Source of the DNA: Candidatus Contendobacter odensis Run_B_J11
GTDB taxonomy: Bacteria > Pseudomonadota > Gammaproteobacteria > Competibacterales > Competibacteraceae
Direction of reading: 5' to 3'
DNA: 39,490 nucleotides
Assembly: GCF_000531125.1 (NCBI RefSeq)
Contig: NZ_CBTK010000124.1
Span: 1 to 39,490, forward strand
Numbering within the stretch: position 1 is the stretch's first letter; every line of letters starts with the position of its first letter. The notes under the pieces were generated by a model. That model saw only the letters and a program-made list of their open reading frames with translations. It was not told the DNA's origin and did no database searches. The translations under genes and the position numbers were made by a program. Shown in pieces: positions 1-11,987 of the stretch.

Positions 1-240
1 TGGGCCATTGAGAATGCCCCGCACTGGGTGTTGGACGTGCAATTCGGCGAGGATGCCTGCCGAACCCGCCGCGATCACGCCCCGGAAAACCTGGCCCTGA
101 TCCGCCGTGTCGCCCTGAACATGCTGCGCCATAATGGCCCTCCACGCGATAGCATCCGCCGCCGCAAACTCCGCGCCGCCCTCAACGATGCCTACCGGTT
201 ACGTCTGCTCTTCGGCCCACCCAGTCCGGCTACCCCATAG
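1..240 (+). pseudogene. ISAs1-family transposase, C-terminal fragment
   Basis: The reading frame is open from the first base of the window, so the gene starts outside it. The visible residues (HWVLDV, FGEDACR, a Pro-Glu-Asn-Leu-Ala run, then RRVALNMLRH and a basic SIRRRKLRAA stretch) match the end of ISAs1-family (H-repeat) DDE transposases. The family C-terminus normally stops near the LRLLFG residues seen here; the last residues (PPSPATP) look like read-through into the next element. An IS66 fragment follows in a different frame, so this copy is broken on its 3' side. Whether the upstream part is intact cannot be seen. Family assignment is from recalled family features and is fairly secure; activity is unlikely. 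Confidence 0.75.
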
Positions 241-250
241 CGCGATTGCC

Positions 251-601
251 CTGCGTCTACCCCCGCTTACTGCCGGGAAAAAGCCGAAACAGCGAGGCCG
301 CCCGGCCCAGACGCCACCCCTCAATCTGCTTAATCGGCTGCGGGATTTTAAGCCACAAACCTTGGCGTTCATGGCGGACTTCCGCGTCCCGGTTGACAAT
401 AACCAGGCGGAACGGGATGTGCGCATGATCAAGGTCAAACAAAAGACCTCGGGCGGATTCAGGACGCTGGAGGGCGCGAAAAACTTTGCGCGGATTCGGG
501 GGTATCTCTCAACCGCTCGCAAGAACGCAGTGAATGTGTTCGGTGCCATCCGGGAGGCGTTCTCCGGTCAACCCTTTATCCCTTTCTGTGCCTCTCAGTA
601 G
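251..601 (+). pseudogene. IS66-family transposase (TnpC), C-terminal fragment
   Basis: This is the last ~115 codons of an IS66-type transposase. The signature LAFMADFRVPVDNNQAERD, then RMIKVKQKTSGGFRTLEGA and FARIRGYLSTARKN, is the conserved C-terminal catalytic part of IS66 TnpC proteins, including the final acidic residue in NNQAERD. The N-terminal four fifths, and TnpA/TnpB, are absent. The frame is open back to 134, but there it overlaps the ISAs1 fragment in another frame, so homology probably begins around 215-255. The start given is the approximate first homologous codon, not a real start codon. It is a remnant fused to the end of ISAs1. Confidence 0.8.
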
Positions 602-634
602 TCGTATTCACCGTGATTACGAACACGACTACTG
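596..634. repeat. 10 bp perfect inverted repeat at the IS66 fragment end
   Basis: CAGTAGTCGT (596-605) is followed after 19 bases by its exact reverse complement ACGACTACTG (625-634). The TAG stop codon of the IS66 fragment lies inside the left arm. No T-run follows, so a Rho-independent terminator is not supported. It may be part of the IS66 3' end or a junction product. Confidence 0.5.
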
Positions 635-647
635 AGTACCTGAGTAG

Positions 648-1097
648 TTACGTTTTATCAATGCAGCGAAAGAAGTTTTTGGGAAAAAAGTCCAGATCGT
701 AGTCGATCGATTTCATGTCGCTAAATTATATGGAAAGAGGTTGGATGAATTACGCAAAAAAGAGTTGGCGCGCCTGCGGAAGACCTTACCGAAAGAGCAA
801 TATAAAGAGTTAGAAGAGGTGATGTGGATTTTGCGTAAAAGACCTGATAATTTAGAGTTAAAAGACCAGGAAACTTTAGAAAAATTATTCCAGCACTCCC
901 CTCTTCTTAAACAAGCATATCAATTGAAAAATGAGTGAACAAATCTATTTGATAACAACATAGATCGCTGTCGCGGTAAGCAGAGAATTACCGGATGGAT
1001 GAACCGGGTTAAAAATAGTTCAGTCCATTGTTTTGATACGTTTTTAAAGACAGTAGAAGCCTATAAAAATGAGGTAGCAAATTATTTCCTCCTGTAA
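648..1097 (+). pseudogene. ISL3-family transposase, internal fragment with in-frame stop
   Basis: Reading in one frame from 648 gives residues ending in VVDRFHVAKLYGKRLDEL, the ISL3-family hallmark around a catalytic Asp, followed by a Lys/Glu-rich helix and HSPLLKQAYQLKNE. A TGA at 936-938 interrupts the frame, but family-like sequence continues in the same frame (TGWMNRVKNSSVHCFDTFLK, then EVANYF) as far as about 1088. There it runs into the inverted-repeat element, and the frame closes at 1095-1097. The N-terminus, the final catalytic Glu region and the C-terminus are missing. The gene is therefore dead three ways: 5' truncation, a nonsense codon and 3' interruption. Base composition is clearly more AT-rich than the chromosomal genes to the right. 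Confidence 0.75.
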
Positions 1098-1230
1098 ATT
1101 TTCCTGTGATCGGAATTGTGGGGCAGGCAGGTAAAATGAATATCATTTGGTTGGATCAATAGGTTAGATGCAGTCAACGCCTTAGCCTGACGCTGCTAAC
1201 CCTCGCCATCACAGGAAAATTTACAGGACC
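1088..1230. mobile_element. MITE-like element A (~143 bp)
   Basis: The left arm contains TCCTGTAAATTTTCCTGTGA (1090-1109) and the right arm its exact reverse complement (1209-1228); the match extends one base inwards. The two outermost bases do not pair (CC at both ends), unlike element B. No coding potential is seen in the ~98 bp centre. No target duplication is visible: 1080-1087 and 1231-1238 differ. It abuts the truncated end of the ISL3 fragment, so it probably inserted into it or came with a later rearrangement. Confidence 0.65.
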
Positions 1231-1238
1231 ATACCTTT

Positions 1239-1380
1239 CCTCCTGTAAATTTTCCTGTGATGGCGATGATTTGCGGCCTGGGCTAGAACATCGGCTTCAT
1301 CTAACTCTTTGATCTTGCTGAGAGGTGTGCGTTGTACTCACCCAACCCGTCGTGCGAATCACAGGAAAATTTACAGGAGG
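1239..1380. mobile_element. MITE-like element B (142 bp) with 8 bp target duplication
   Basis: Perfect 23 bp terminal inverted repeats span 1239-1261 and 1358-1380; the core is TCCTGTAAATTTTCCTGTGA. The unit is flanked by the direct repeat ATACCTTT at 1231-1238 and 1381-1388, which reads as an 8 bp target-site duplication. The target lies in the transposase fragment to the right (codons for Lys-Gly-Ile). The ~96 bp interior is non-coding and differs from element A. The length, perfect ends and duplication fit a non-autonomous element moved in trans. The end sequence and 8 bp duplication would be compatible with an IS256-like parent, which is inference only. Confidence 0.75.
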
Positions 1381-1676
1381 ATACCTTTGATTAAACTGTG
1401 TGTGTTTCCACTATATTTAAGTTTCACCATTTCAATTTTTTTGGAATAGTTTTTATCCTGAACACGGTCGTCTAAAACCAGGTAGGATTCACTACTATTA
1501 TTAATCAGTGGTTCAGCTCATTCCCATAACGTATGTGCAGTGTGCTTTTCACGCCGCAAATAATCATTAATGGCGTCATGGCTGACTTTCTCTAAATGAG
1601 CCGCTCGATTCGTACCGGTATAGTTCATCGGAGTACTGATGACGTACTCTACATACTGTTGCTTTGTGATTGTCAT
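1381..1676 (-). pseudogene. IS701/IS4-like DDE transposase, N-terminal fragment with in-frame stop
   Basis: On the minus strand an ATG at 1676 opens MTITKQQYVEYVISTPMNYT, followed by RAAHLEKVSHDAINDYLRRE. A TGA at 1520-1518 (codon 53) interrupts it, but the same frame continues with family-like sequence LVLDDRVQDKNYSKKIEMVK and KYSGNTHSLIKGI up to element B. The pattern (STP...NYT, VSHD...DYLRRE, VLDD.VQDK, YSGN) is typical of a group of DDE transposases annotated as IS701/IS4-like; the exact family needs a search. The rest of the protein is missing. It is AT-rich and non-functional. Confidence 0.6.
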
Positions 1677-1712
1677 TTGATCATTATATCAGATCATAAG
1701 GGGTTTGGAACT

Positions 1713-1877
1713 CTAAGCGAAAGTCCTATTGGAGAAGAACGGGTTGGAGAGCGCTTTCATAACCAGAGCGATCTTGTCTTTGTTGGCGCTCGGTTGCGCC
1801 GATGCCATCGGCGGTACGGCCCAGGTTATCAGCCCGACCAACACTAGCGGTAACCAGCGATTGAGCAGAGTATTCAT
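1713..1877 (-). pseudogene. Periplasmic sugar-binding protein of an ABC transporter, truncated N-terminus
   Basis: ATG at 1877 (minus), preceded by AAGGA about 8 bases upstream, encodes a clear signal peptide: Asn-Arg near the N-terminus, a hydrophobic stretch (LPLVLVGLITWAVPPM), then an ASA cleavage-type site. Mature residues KIALVMKALSNPFFS are the opening beta strand typical of RbsB-like (peripla_BP type) sugar-binding proteins. Homology ends after Phe-Phe-Ser (about 1731), and the frame runs to a stop at 1713 in foreign sequence. About 49 codons of an expected ~310 remain. No permease or ATPase gene remains nearby. The breakpoint coincides with a short match to the end of the ~112 bp repeat seen at 35015 and 38384. 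Confidence 0.65.
1715..1727 (-). repeat. Candidate end remnant of the ~112 bp repeat
   Basis: The minus strand reads AGGACTTTCGCTT, identical over 13 bases to the outer end of the repeat copy at 38384-38496. It begins within a few bases of the point where the truncated sugar-binding protein loses homology. Only one end is present, so this may be an insertion scar or chance. Confidence 0.35.
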
Positions 1878-1927
1878 GGTCTTATCCTTAAATAGCTGTT
1901 ACGTTTATTGGGTGTTCATCTGAAGCC

Positions 1928-2446
1928 ATGGCGAACTTTCTCGGCGAATTTGAATGCAGACTCGATTCCAAGGCGCGAATTGCGCTGCCGGCCGCGCTGA
2001 GAAAACAAATCCCGGTTGAAGCAGAAGGCCGTTTCGTAATCAACCGGGGTTTTGAGCAACATCTGCTGTTGTATCCACTGAATGAATGGCAACGGGTCAC
2101 TACTGAAATTAACCGGCTGAACCTGTTCGTCAAGAAAAACCGTGAGTTCGTCCGTTATTTCCACCGGGGCGCTACCGAGCTGGAACTTGATAGCAGTGGC
2201 CGGCTGCTGTTGCCTCGGCGGCTGCTGGATTACGCCAGCATCCACGACAGCGTGATTCTGCTGGCCTACGCCCATCGCATCGAGTGCTGGGACGCGACGT
2301 TGTACGAAAGCCTGCTGGGCAACGAACCGGCTGACTTCGCCCGGCTGGCCGAGGAGATTATGGGCGGCCTGGAAAGCCCGGATCGGGATAAGGAGCGCTT
2401 TCCCGATTTCCATCTGCCGCCGGCCCCGCCGAATTCACGGCATTAA
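1928..2446 (+). CDS. mraZ: MraZ-family transcriptional regulator (orphan)
   Basis: The 172-residue product has the two tandem AbrB-like MraZ halves, each with its signature: LDSKARIALPAALR (about residues 12-25) and LDSSGRLLLPRRLL (about 66-79). MraZ proteins are DNA-binding ring oligomers that repress the division and cell wall (dcw) cluster. Here the usual next gene, rsmH, is absent: the downstream gene is on the opposite strand. The segments FVINRGFEQHLLLYPLNEW and FVRYFHRGATELELD resemble, from memory, MraZ of Bacteroidota more than the E. coli protein; I treat this as possible transfer. Only one TGGGT-like half box (1909-1913) lies upstream rather than the usual repeated MraZ boxes. The ribosome binding site is weak. 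The C-terminal tail is Pro-rich. Confidence 0.85.
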   Translation: MANFLGEFECRLDSKARIALPAALRKQIPVEAEGRFVINRGFEQHLLLYPLNEWQRVTTEINRLNLFVKKNREFVRYFHRGATELELDSSGRLLLPRRLLDYASIHDSVILLAYAHRIECWDATLYESLLGNEPADFARLAEEIMGGLESPDRDKERFPDFHLPPAPPNSRH

Positions 2447-2478
2447 ATCAGGGCAAGTGTCTGAACCATTGACCGATT

Positions 2479-2730
2479 CTATTGATCGACTTTGGAAGCG
2501 CCCGAATTCTTGGGGGCTTCCCGCACCCGCGCCAAATAGCGATCCGACCAGCGCGCCAAAGCATAGATCGGATAGCCGATCACCATGACCGCCAGCAGGA
2601 TGCAGACGATCAGGGCTACCGCCGTGGGCAGCTGCGCCCACCAATGGTTAATAAAGTACACCAGCCCCCAGATCAGCAGGCCGATGACACCGAGGGAAAC
2701 CAGAAAGGCCAGGAGATCGCTGCGTTGCAT
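2479..2730 (-). CDS. Small two-TM membrane protein downstream of chrA
   Basis: The 83-residue protein has two strong hydrophobic segments (about residues 8-27 and 36-56) separated by a short loop containing NHWWAQLP, and a basic, hydrophilic C-terminus that should be cytoplasmic. It starts 12 bp after the stop of chrA on the same strand, so the two are probably cotranscribed. I do not recognise a named family; it could be an accessory subunit or an unrelated small inner-membrane protein. The frame and context make it a likely real gene. Confidence 0.6.
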   Translation of the reverse strand: MQRSDLLAFLVSLGVIGLLIWGLVYFINHWWAQLPTAVALIVCILLAVMVIGYPIYALARWSDRYLARVREAPKNSGASKVDQ

Positions 2731-2742
2731 GGGTATGTCCTG

Positions 2743-4080
2743 CTAGAAACCAGTCAGTAGCTTATAACCCAATCCCGCTACCGCGCAGCCGCCAATGACC
2801 GGAATAACACCGGCGCGTTGCCGGTATAGCACCCCAAAAGCGACGATACCGATCAGCGCAGCCGACCCCTCGAATGACCCTTTCCACCCTGCGGGCCACA
2901 GCGTGTGCCAGGCGAAGAACAGCGCGAGGTTGCCGATCACGCCGACTACGGCGGCAGTAATCCCGATCAGCGGCGCAGTGAACTTGAGATTGCCGTGAGT
3001 AGACTCGATCAGCGGCCCGCCGATCAGGATGAACAGGAACGACGGCAGGAAGGTGAACACGGTCGCCACCGTTGCGCCAAAGATCCCGGCCAACGCCAGC
3101 GCCTCCGGCCCGAACAGCTCCCGACCCCAACCGCCGACGAAACCTACAAACGCTACCACGATGATCAGCGGTCCCGGCGTGGTTTCGCCCAGCGCCAATC
3201 CATCCACCATCTGCGCGGCGCTCAGCCATTGATAATGCCCAACCGCGCCCTGATAAACATAGGGCAAAACAGCGTAAGCACCACCAAAGGTCAGCAGCGC
3301 CGCCTTGGTGAAAAAAACGCCCATTTGGGTGAGCGTGCCATGCCCGCCGAACAGCGCCGCCAGCAGACCCAGCAGCCCACCCCAGAGTAGCAGGCCGATC
3401 CCGATGAACCGCAGCAGGCGTGGCCAAGAAAAGTGGGTATGCGGCGGTGGCGGTGTGTGCTCGTCGATCAATGCGGAATCGTGGGACGTTACCGTTTTGG
3501 CATGACCGCCACTTGGCTGGAACACAACGGGAGCCAGCCACCCACCGAGTAAGCCCATCAGCCCGGCGCCAAGAATGATGGCGGGGAAGGGTACAGCGAA
3601 TAGCGTCAGAGCCAGGAACGCGGCGACAGCAATCATCCACAAAGCCGGATGGTGCAGGGTGCGGGATCCGATTCGCCAGGCGGCCAAAGCAACCAGAGCA
3701 GTGACCGCCGGCTTGACGCCGTAGAGTACCCCTGCGACCACTGGCGTCTGGCCGAACGCCATATAAATCCAGCTCAGCGCAATGAGGATGAACAGGGACG
3801 GCAGCACAAATAGCGCGCCGGCAAGGATGCCGCCCCAGGTTCCATGCAACAGCCAACCCAGATAGGTAGCGAGTTGCTGAGCTTCCGGGCCAGGCAGCAT
3901 CATGCAGTAGTTCAGTGCATGCATAAAACGCCGCTCGGAGATCCAGCGCCGCCGCTCAACCAGCTCCTGGTGCATCAGACTGATCTGCCCGGCGGGTCCT
4001 CCGAAACTGATGAAGCCGAGTTTCAACCAGTAGATGAGAGCCTGGCGCAACGATGGGAGAGCGATAGAGGAAGCAGTCAT
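2743..4080 (-). CDS. chrA: Chromate transporter, ChrA (CHR) family
   Basis: The 445-residue polytopic inner-membrane protein has two homologous CHR halves, the usual long-chain ChrA form. The N-terminal half has GFISFGGPAGQISLMHQELV and MLPGPEAQQLATYLGW. The C-terminal half repeats the pattern with FTKAALLTFGGAYAVLPYV and ALGETTPGPLIIVVAFVGF. Each half carries about five to six hydrophobic segments, joined by a His-rich hydrophilic linker (DEHTPPPPHTHFSW, about residues 206-219). Family members export chromate, with sulfate-like anion recognition; not every homologue gives resistance. The small membrane protein downstream probably shares its transcript. No chrB regulator is visible. Confidence 0.9.
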   Translation of the reverse strand: MTASSIALPSLRQALIYWLKLGFISFGGPAGQISLMHQELVERRRWISERRFMHALNYCMMLPGPEAQQLATYLGWLLHGTWGGILAGALFVLPSLFILIALSWIYMAFGQTPVVAGVLYGVKPAVTALVALAAWRIGSRTLHHPALWMIAVAAFLALTLFAVPFPAIILGAGLMGLLGGWLAPVVFQPSGGHAKTVTSHDSALIDEHTPPPPHTHFSWPRLLRFIGIGLLLWGGLLGLLAALFGGHGTLTQMGVFFTKAALLTFGGAYAVLPYVYQGAVGHYQWLSAAQMVDGLALGETTPGPLIIVVAFVGFVGGWGRELFGPEALALAGIFGATVATVFTFLPSFLFILIGGPLIESTHGNLKFTAPLIGITAAVVGVIGNLALFFAWHTLWPAGWKGSFEGSAALIGIVAFGVLYRQRAGVIPVIGGCAVAGLGYKLLTGF

Positions 4081-4209
4081 GAGCGTTGATGTGTAAGATT
4101 GCCAAGATGGCGATGAGACTTCGGGGAAGTGAGTAAGGACAAAGTTCGAGCGACCCTTTAAGATTATTAGGTTTTATCCGATAGTCCTTGGTTGTGGAGC
4201 AAAAACACG

Positions 4210-5259
4210 ATGTGGAAAGCACTGATCCGATTTTTTACGGGGAGAAAACCACCGGAATCTCCAGAATTGACTTCGCAGCATCCCGCGCAAATCGTTGAAG
4301 TTTCGCTCGGCATTGAACAAGAAAAAACGCAGATTACTGACTTCGATCTCGATGAAACTTTTATTCGATTGGTTCTGGGTGTTGACGCTTTTACTGATGT
4401 AAAACCTGGCAGATTTGAACAGGCTGTTCTGAAACAACTTGACGAGTTACTGGCATCTACCGGTCTTAATGAGAAGATGTTGCCTCGATTGCCAGCGGTG
4501 GTTCCACAACTATTAAGTTCATTAAAAAATGACGACACTTCAGGCAAGTATTTAGCGGAGCAGATCGGCCATGACCCCGTATTGGTCGGTGAAGTAATCA
4601 GACTCGCAAACAGCCCTTTTTATTACCAGACAAATCAGAAAATAAATAGCCTGCAACGAGCAGTCGTCATGTTGGGTCAGTCTGGACTGAAGCGGCTGAT
4701 TGCCAATGTTGTTATGAAACCTATCTTTAATGTACAAGATGGCTATTTTGGTCATCTTGCCAAAAACCACCTGTGGTCACAATCGGAGTATTGTGCATAC
4801 GCCTGTTCTTTATTGGCAAAAAATCGCTATGATCCTTTTGATGCCTATTTGGCTGGAATCGCAGTGAATATCGGCATGATTGTTACAATACGGACCATGG
4901 ATCAGCTTCGTAAACACCGGGAAGTCCCAGAATCAACAACATTCTACAAAATGCTCTCGGTTAAAACCAGGAAACTATCGGTGCAGATTGCAGAAAATTG
5001 GCGGTTTCCTACTACGGTACTGGATGCATTGCAAGATCAGATTGATGTCGATCATCAACCTGATCTATCAACTTTAGGCGGTATTTTATATGCCGCAAAT
5101 TGCCTTAGCCAGTTGCATATTTTGGTTAAAGAAGGACGCATTGAAGATGACATTGATTCACTAAATGATCGACTGGGTGGACAACTGACGGATAGGTATT
5201 TTCGGTGTTATGCCGAGCTAAAGCGTATCTCCAAAGCGAATACTAAAAATGTCCAGTAA
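4210..5259 (+). CDS. HDOD domain protein
   Basis: The 349-residue protein has an HDOD domain at about residues 90-290: LPRLPAVVPQLLSSLKND, then a DPVLVGEVIRLANSPFYY block and LQRAVVMLGQSGLKRLIANV. HDOD proteins are catalytically inactive relatives of HD phosphohydrolases and serve in signalling, often tied to cyclic-di-GMP or motility. No GGDEF or EAL domain is present. The frame is open from a TTG at 4192, but the ATG at 4210 is preferred because GGAG lies about 10 bases before it. The gene is notably AT-rich with A/T-ending codons, unlike its neighbours, which suggests recent acquisition or atypical expression. It stands alone between chrA (divergent) and a small inverted-repeat element. 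Confidence 0.8.
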   Translation: MWKALIRFFTGRKPPESPELTSQHPAQIVEVSLGIEQEKTQITDFDLDETFIRLVLGVDAFTDVKPGRFEQAVLKQLDELLASTGLNEKMLPRLPAVVPQLLSSLKNDDTSGKYLAEQIGHDPVLVGEVIRLANSPFYYQTNQKINSLQRAVVMLGQSGLKRLIANVVMKPIFNVQDGYFGHLAKNHLWSQSEYCAYACSLLAKNRYDPFDAYLAGIAVNIGMIVTIRTMDQLRKHREVPESTTFYKMLSVKTRKLSVQIAENWRFPTTVLDALQDQIDVDHQPDLSTLGGILYAANCLSQLHILVKEGRIEDDIDSLNDRLGGQLTDRYFRCYAELKRISKANTKNVQ

Positions 5260-5285
5260 TTGTTTATAACTTCTATTTCCAATGG

Positions 5286-5488
5286 TTCGGACAGTTTTTA
5301 GTTTCGGCCTCGTGAACGGAAAATACATCGGTGCATGGAACCTCTTGAAAAATCAGAGCTTCAAGCATTCGTTATAGGTCAAGCAAAATCAACGAGTTAT
5401 TTTATCCAACTCAGGCGAACCCCTGACTTTGATTTAATTCAGCCTATGAAGGCTAACCTGTTGATTGTGATCACCAAAACTGTCCGAA
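5286..5488. mobile_element. 203 bp element with 13 bp perfect terminal inverted repeats
   Basis: TTCGGACAGTTTT (5286-5298) pairs with AAAACTGTCCGAA (5476-5488) perfectly. The 177 bp interior is AT-rich and holds no recognisable gene. No target duplication is evident at the edges. It occupies most of the 351 bp gap between the HDOD gene and patB. The ends look like insertion-sequence termini, so a non-autonomous element or the remains of an IS are likely. The rest of the gap (5489-5610) shows only AT-rich sequence likely to contain the patB promoter. Confidence 0.55.
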
Positions 5489-5610
5489 GTATTGATTTCC
5501 TAAGTGCCTGATTTTAGATCGTAATGCCCATTTTCAATGCGCAAGTTATTTTTTAGCATCCGACTTTCTTTTTTATTTCAATTGATTATCACTAGCAGGA
5601 ATTTATCCTC

Positions 5611-6774
5611 ATGCCTTACGACTTCGATCATTCGCCGATCCGGCGCGGCACCGACAGCCTGAAATGGCAGCGTTACGGCGCTGCGTTGCCACTGTGGGTG
5701 GCGGACATGGATTTTGCCGCGCCGGAACCGGTGCTGGCGGCATTGCACGAGCGGGTGACGCATGGCGTATTTGGCTATGGAGCGCCACCGGAGGAATTGA
5801 CGGAAATCCTGTGTGCGCGAATGGAGGAACGGTACGGCTGGGCGGTCGCCCCGGAGCAGATCGTGTATCTGCCGGGGCTGGTGAGCGGGCTGAATGTGGT
5901 CTGCCGGGCGGTCGGCGAACCGGGCGATGAGGTGCTGGTGCAGACGCCGGTGTATCCACCGTTTCTGACTGCGCCGGAACATCAGGATCGGCGACTGGTT
6001 ACTGCCGAGTTATGCGCCGAACGTCGCGATGGCCGGTTGCACTACAGCTTCGACGATACTGCCTTCGCGGCGGCGATGGGTTCGCGCACCCGGTTGTTCA
6101 TCCTCTGTCACCCGCACAACCCGGTCGGGCGGGCGTTTAGCGTGGATGAACTGAGCCGGTTGGCAACTCTGTGCGAACGCCACGATCTCACGATCTGCTC
6201 GGATGAGATTCACTGCGATTTGCTGCTGGATGGACGCCGGCATACCCCGCTGGCCGCACTGGCGCCAGACATCGCCCAGCGCTGCATCACCCTGATGGCG
6301 CCCAGCAAGACCTTTAACATCGCCGGCTTGGGGGCCAGTTTCGCGGTCATTCCAAATTCTGAACTGCGGCGACGCTTCAAGCAGGCCATGCGCGGCATCG
6401 TGCCGGATGCCAACATTCTCAGCCTGAGCGCCGCACTGGCGGCGTACCGTCATGGCGACGACTGGCTGCGGGCGCTGCTCGATTATCTCACGGCGAACCG
6501 GGATTACCTGGTGGAATATGTTAGCCATCATTTGCCCGGTATCAGTTCCACCGTCCCGGAAGCTACTTATCTGGCTTGGCTGGATTGCCGGGGCGCGAAT
6601 CTTCCCGGCAATCCACATCAGTTTTTCCTCGAACAGGCGGGGGTGGCATTGAACGATGGCGCTGCGTTCGGACCCGGTGGCGAGGGCTTCGTGCGGCTGA
6701 ATTTCGGTTGCCCGCGATCCATGCTGACGGAAGGGTTAGAGCGGATGCGGGCGGCGCTGGCCGGGCGACCGTAG
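5611..6774 (+). CDS. patB: PatB/MalY-type pyridoxal phosphate C-S lyase
   Basis: The 387-residue fold-type I PLP enzyme is of the MalY/PatB group, which cleaves the C-S bond of cystathionine or cysteine conjugates to give a thiol, pyruvate and ammonia. Diagnostic blocks are the N-terminal FDHSPIRRGTDSLKW with LPLWVADMDFAAPEPV, the LCHPHNPVGRAF cofactor loop, CSDEIHCDLL (Asp and His of the PLP pocket) and the Schiff-base lysine Lys233 in APSKTFNIAGLGAS. The length is normal for the family. AGGA lies about 10 bases before the ATG. It is a single-gene unit; the next gene converges on it. Substrate cannot be told from sequence. MalY-like regulatory moonlighting is known in E. coli but not implied here. 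Confidence 0.88.
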   Translation: MPYDFDHSPIRRGTDSLKWQRYGAALPLWVADMDFAAPEPVLAALHERVTHGVFGYGAPPEELTEILCARMEERYGWAVAPEQIVYLPGLVSGLNVVCRAVGEPGDEVLVQTPVYPPFLTAPEHQDRRLVTAELCAERRDGRLHYSFDDTAFAAAMGSRTRLFILCHPHNPVGRAFSVDELSRLATLCERHDLTICSDEIHCDLLLDGRRHTPLAALAPDIAQRCITLMAPSKTFNIAGLGASFAVIPNSELRRRFKQAMRGIVPDANILSLSAALAAYRHGDDWLRALLDYLTANRDYLVEYVSHHLPGISSTVPEATYLAWLDCRGANLPGNPHQFFLEQAGVALNDGAAFGPGGEGFVRLNFGCPRSMLTEGLERMRAALAGRP

Positions 6775-6815
6775 CGACAAGACATGCGCCACCCGGCTGC
6801 CCGGATTGCGCTGAA

Positions 6816-11987
<5,172 letters not shown>

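Noticed and set aside
134-250. N-terminal part of the long plus-strand frame 134-601 as genuine IS66 protein
   Set aside because: It overlaps the ISAs1 reading frame and has no IS66 features. The family match begins only near 250.
5335-5511. 58-codon open frame starting MEPLEKSELQAF, running through the right end of the 203 bp element
   Set aside because: It crosses the terminal inverted repeat, has no clear ribosome binding site and resembles no family I know. It is more likely chance in AT-rich DNA.
6010-6618. 202-residue minus-strand frame opposite patB
   Set aside because: It is a shadow of a well-supported gene, Arg/Gln-rich and without family resemblance. The same applies to the other long antisense frames in GC-rich genes here.
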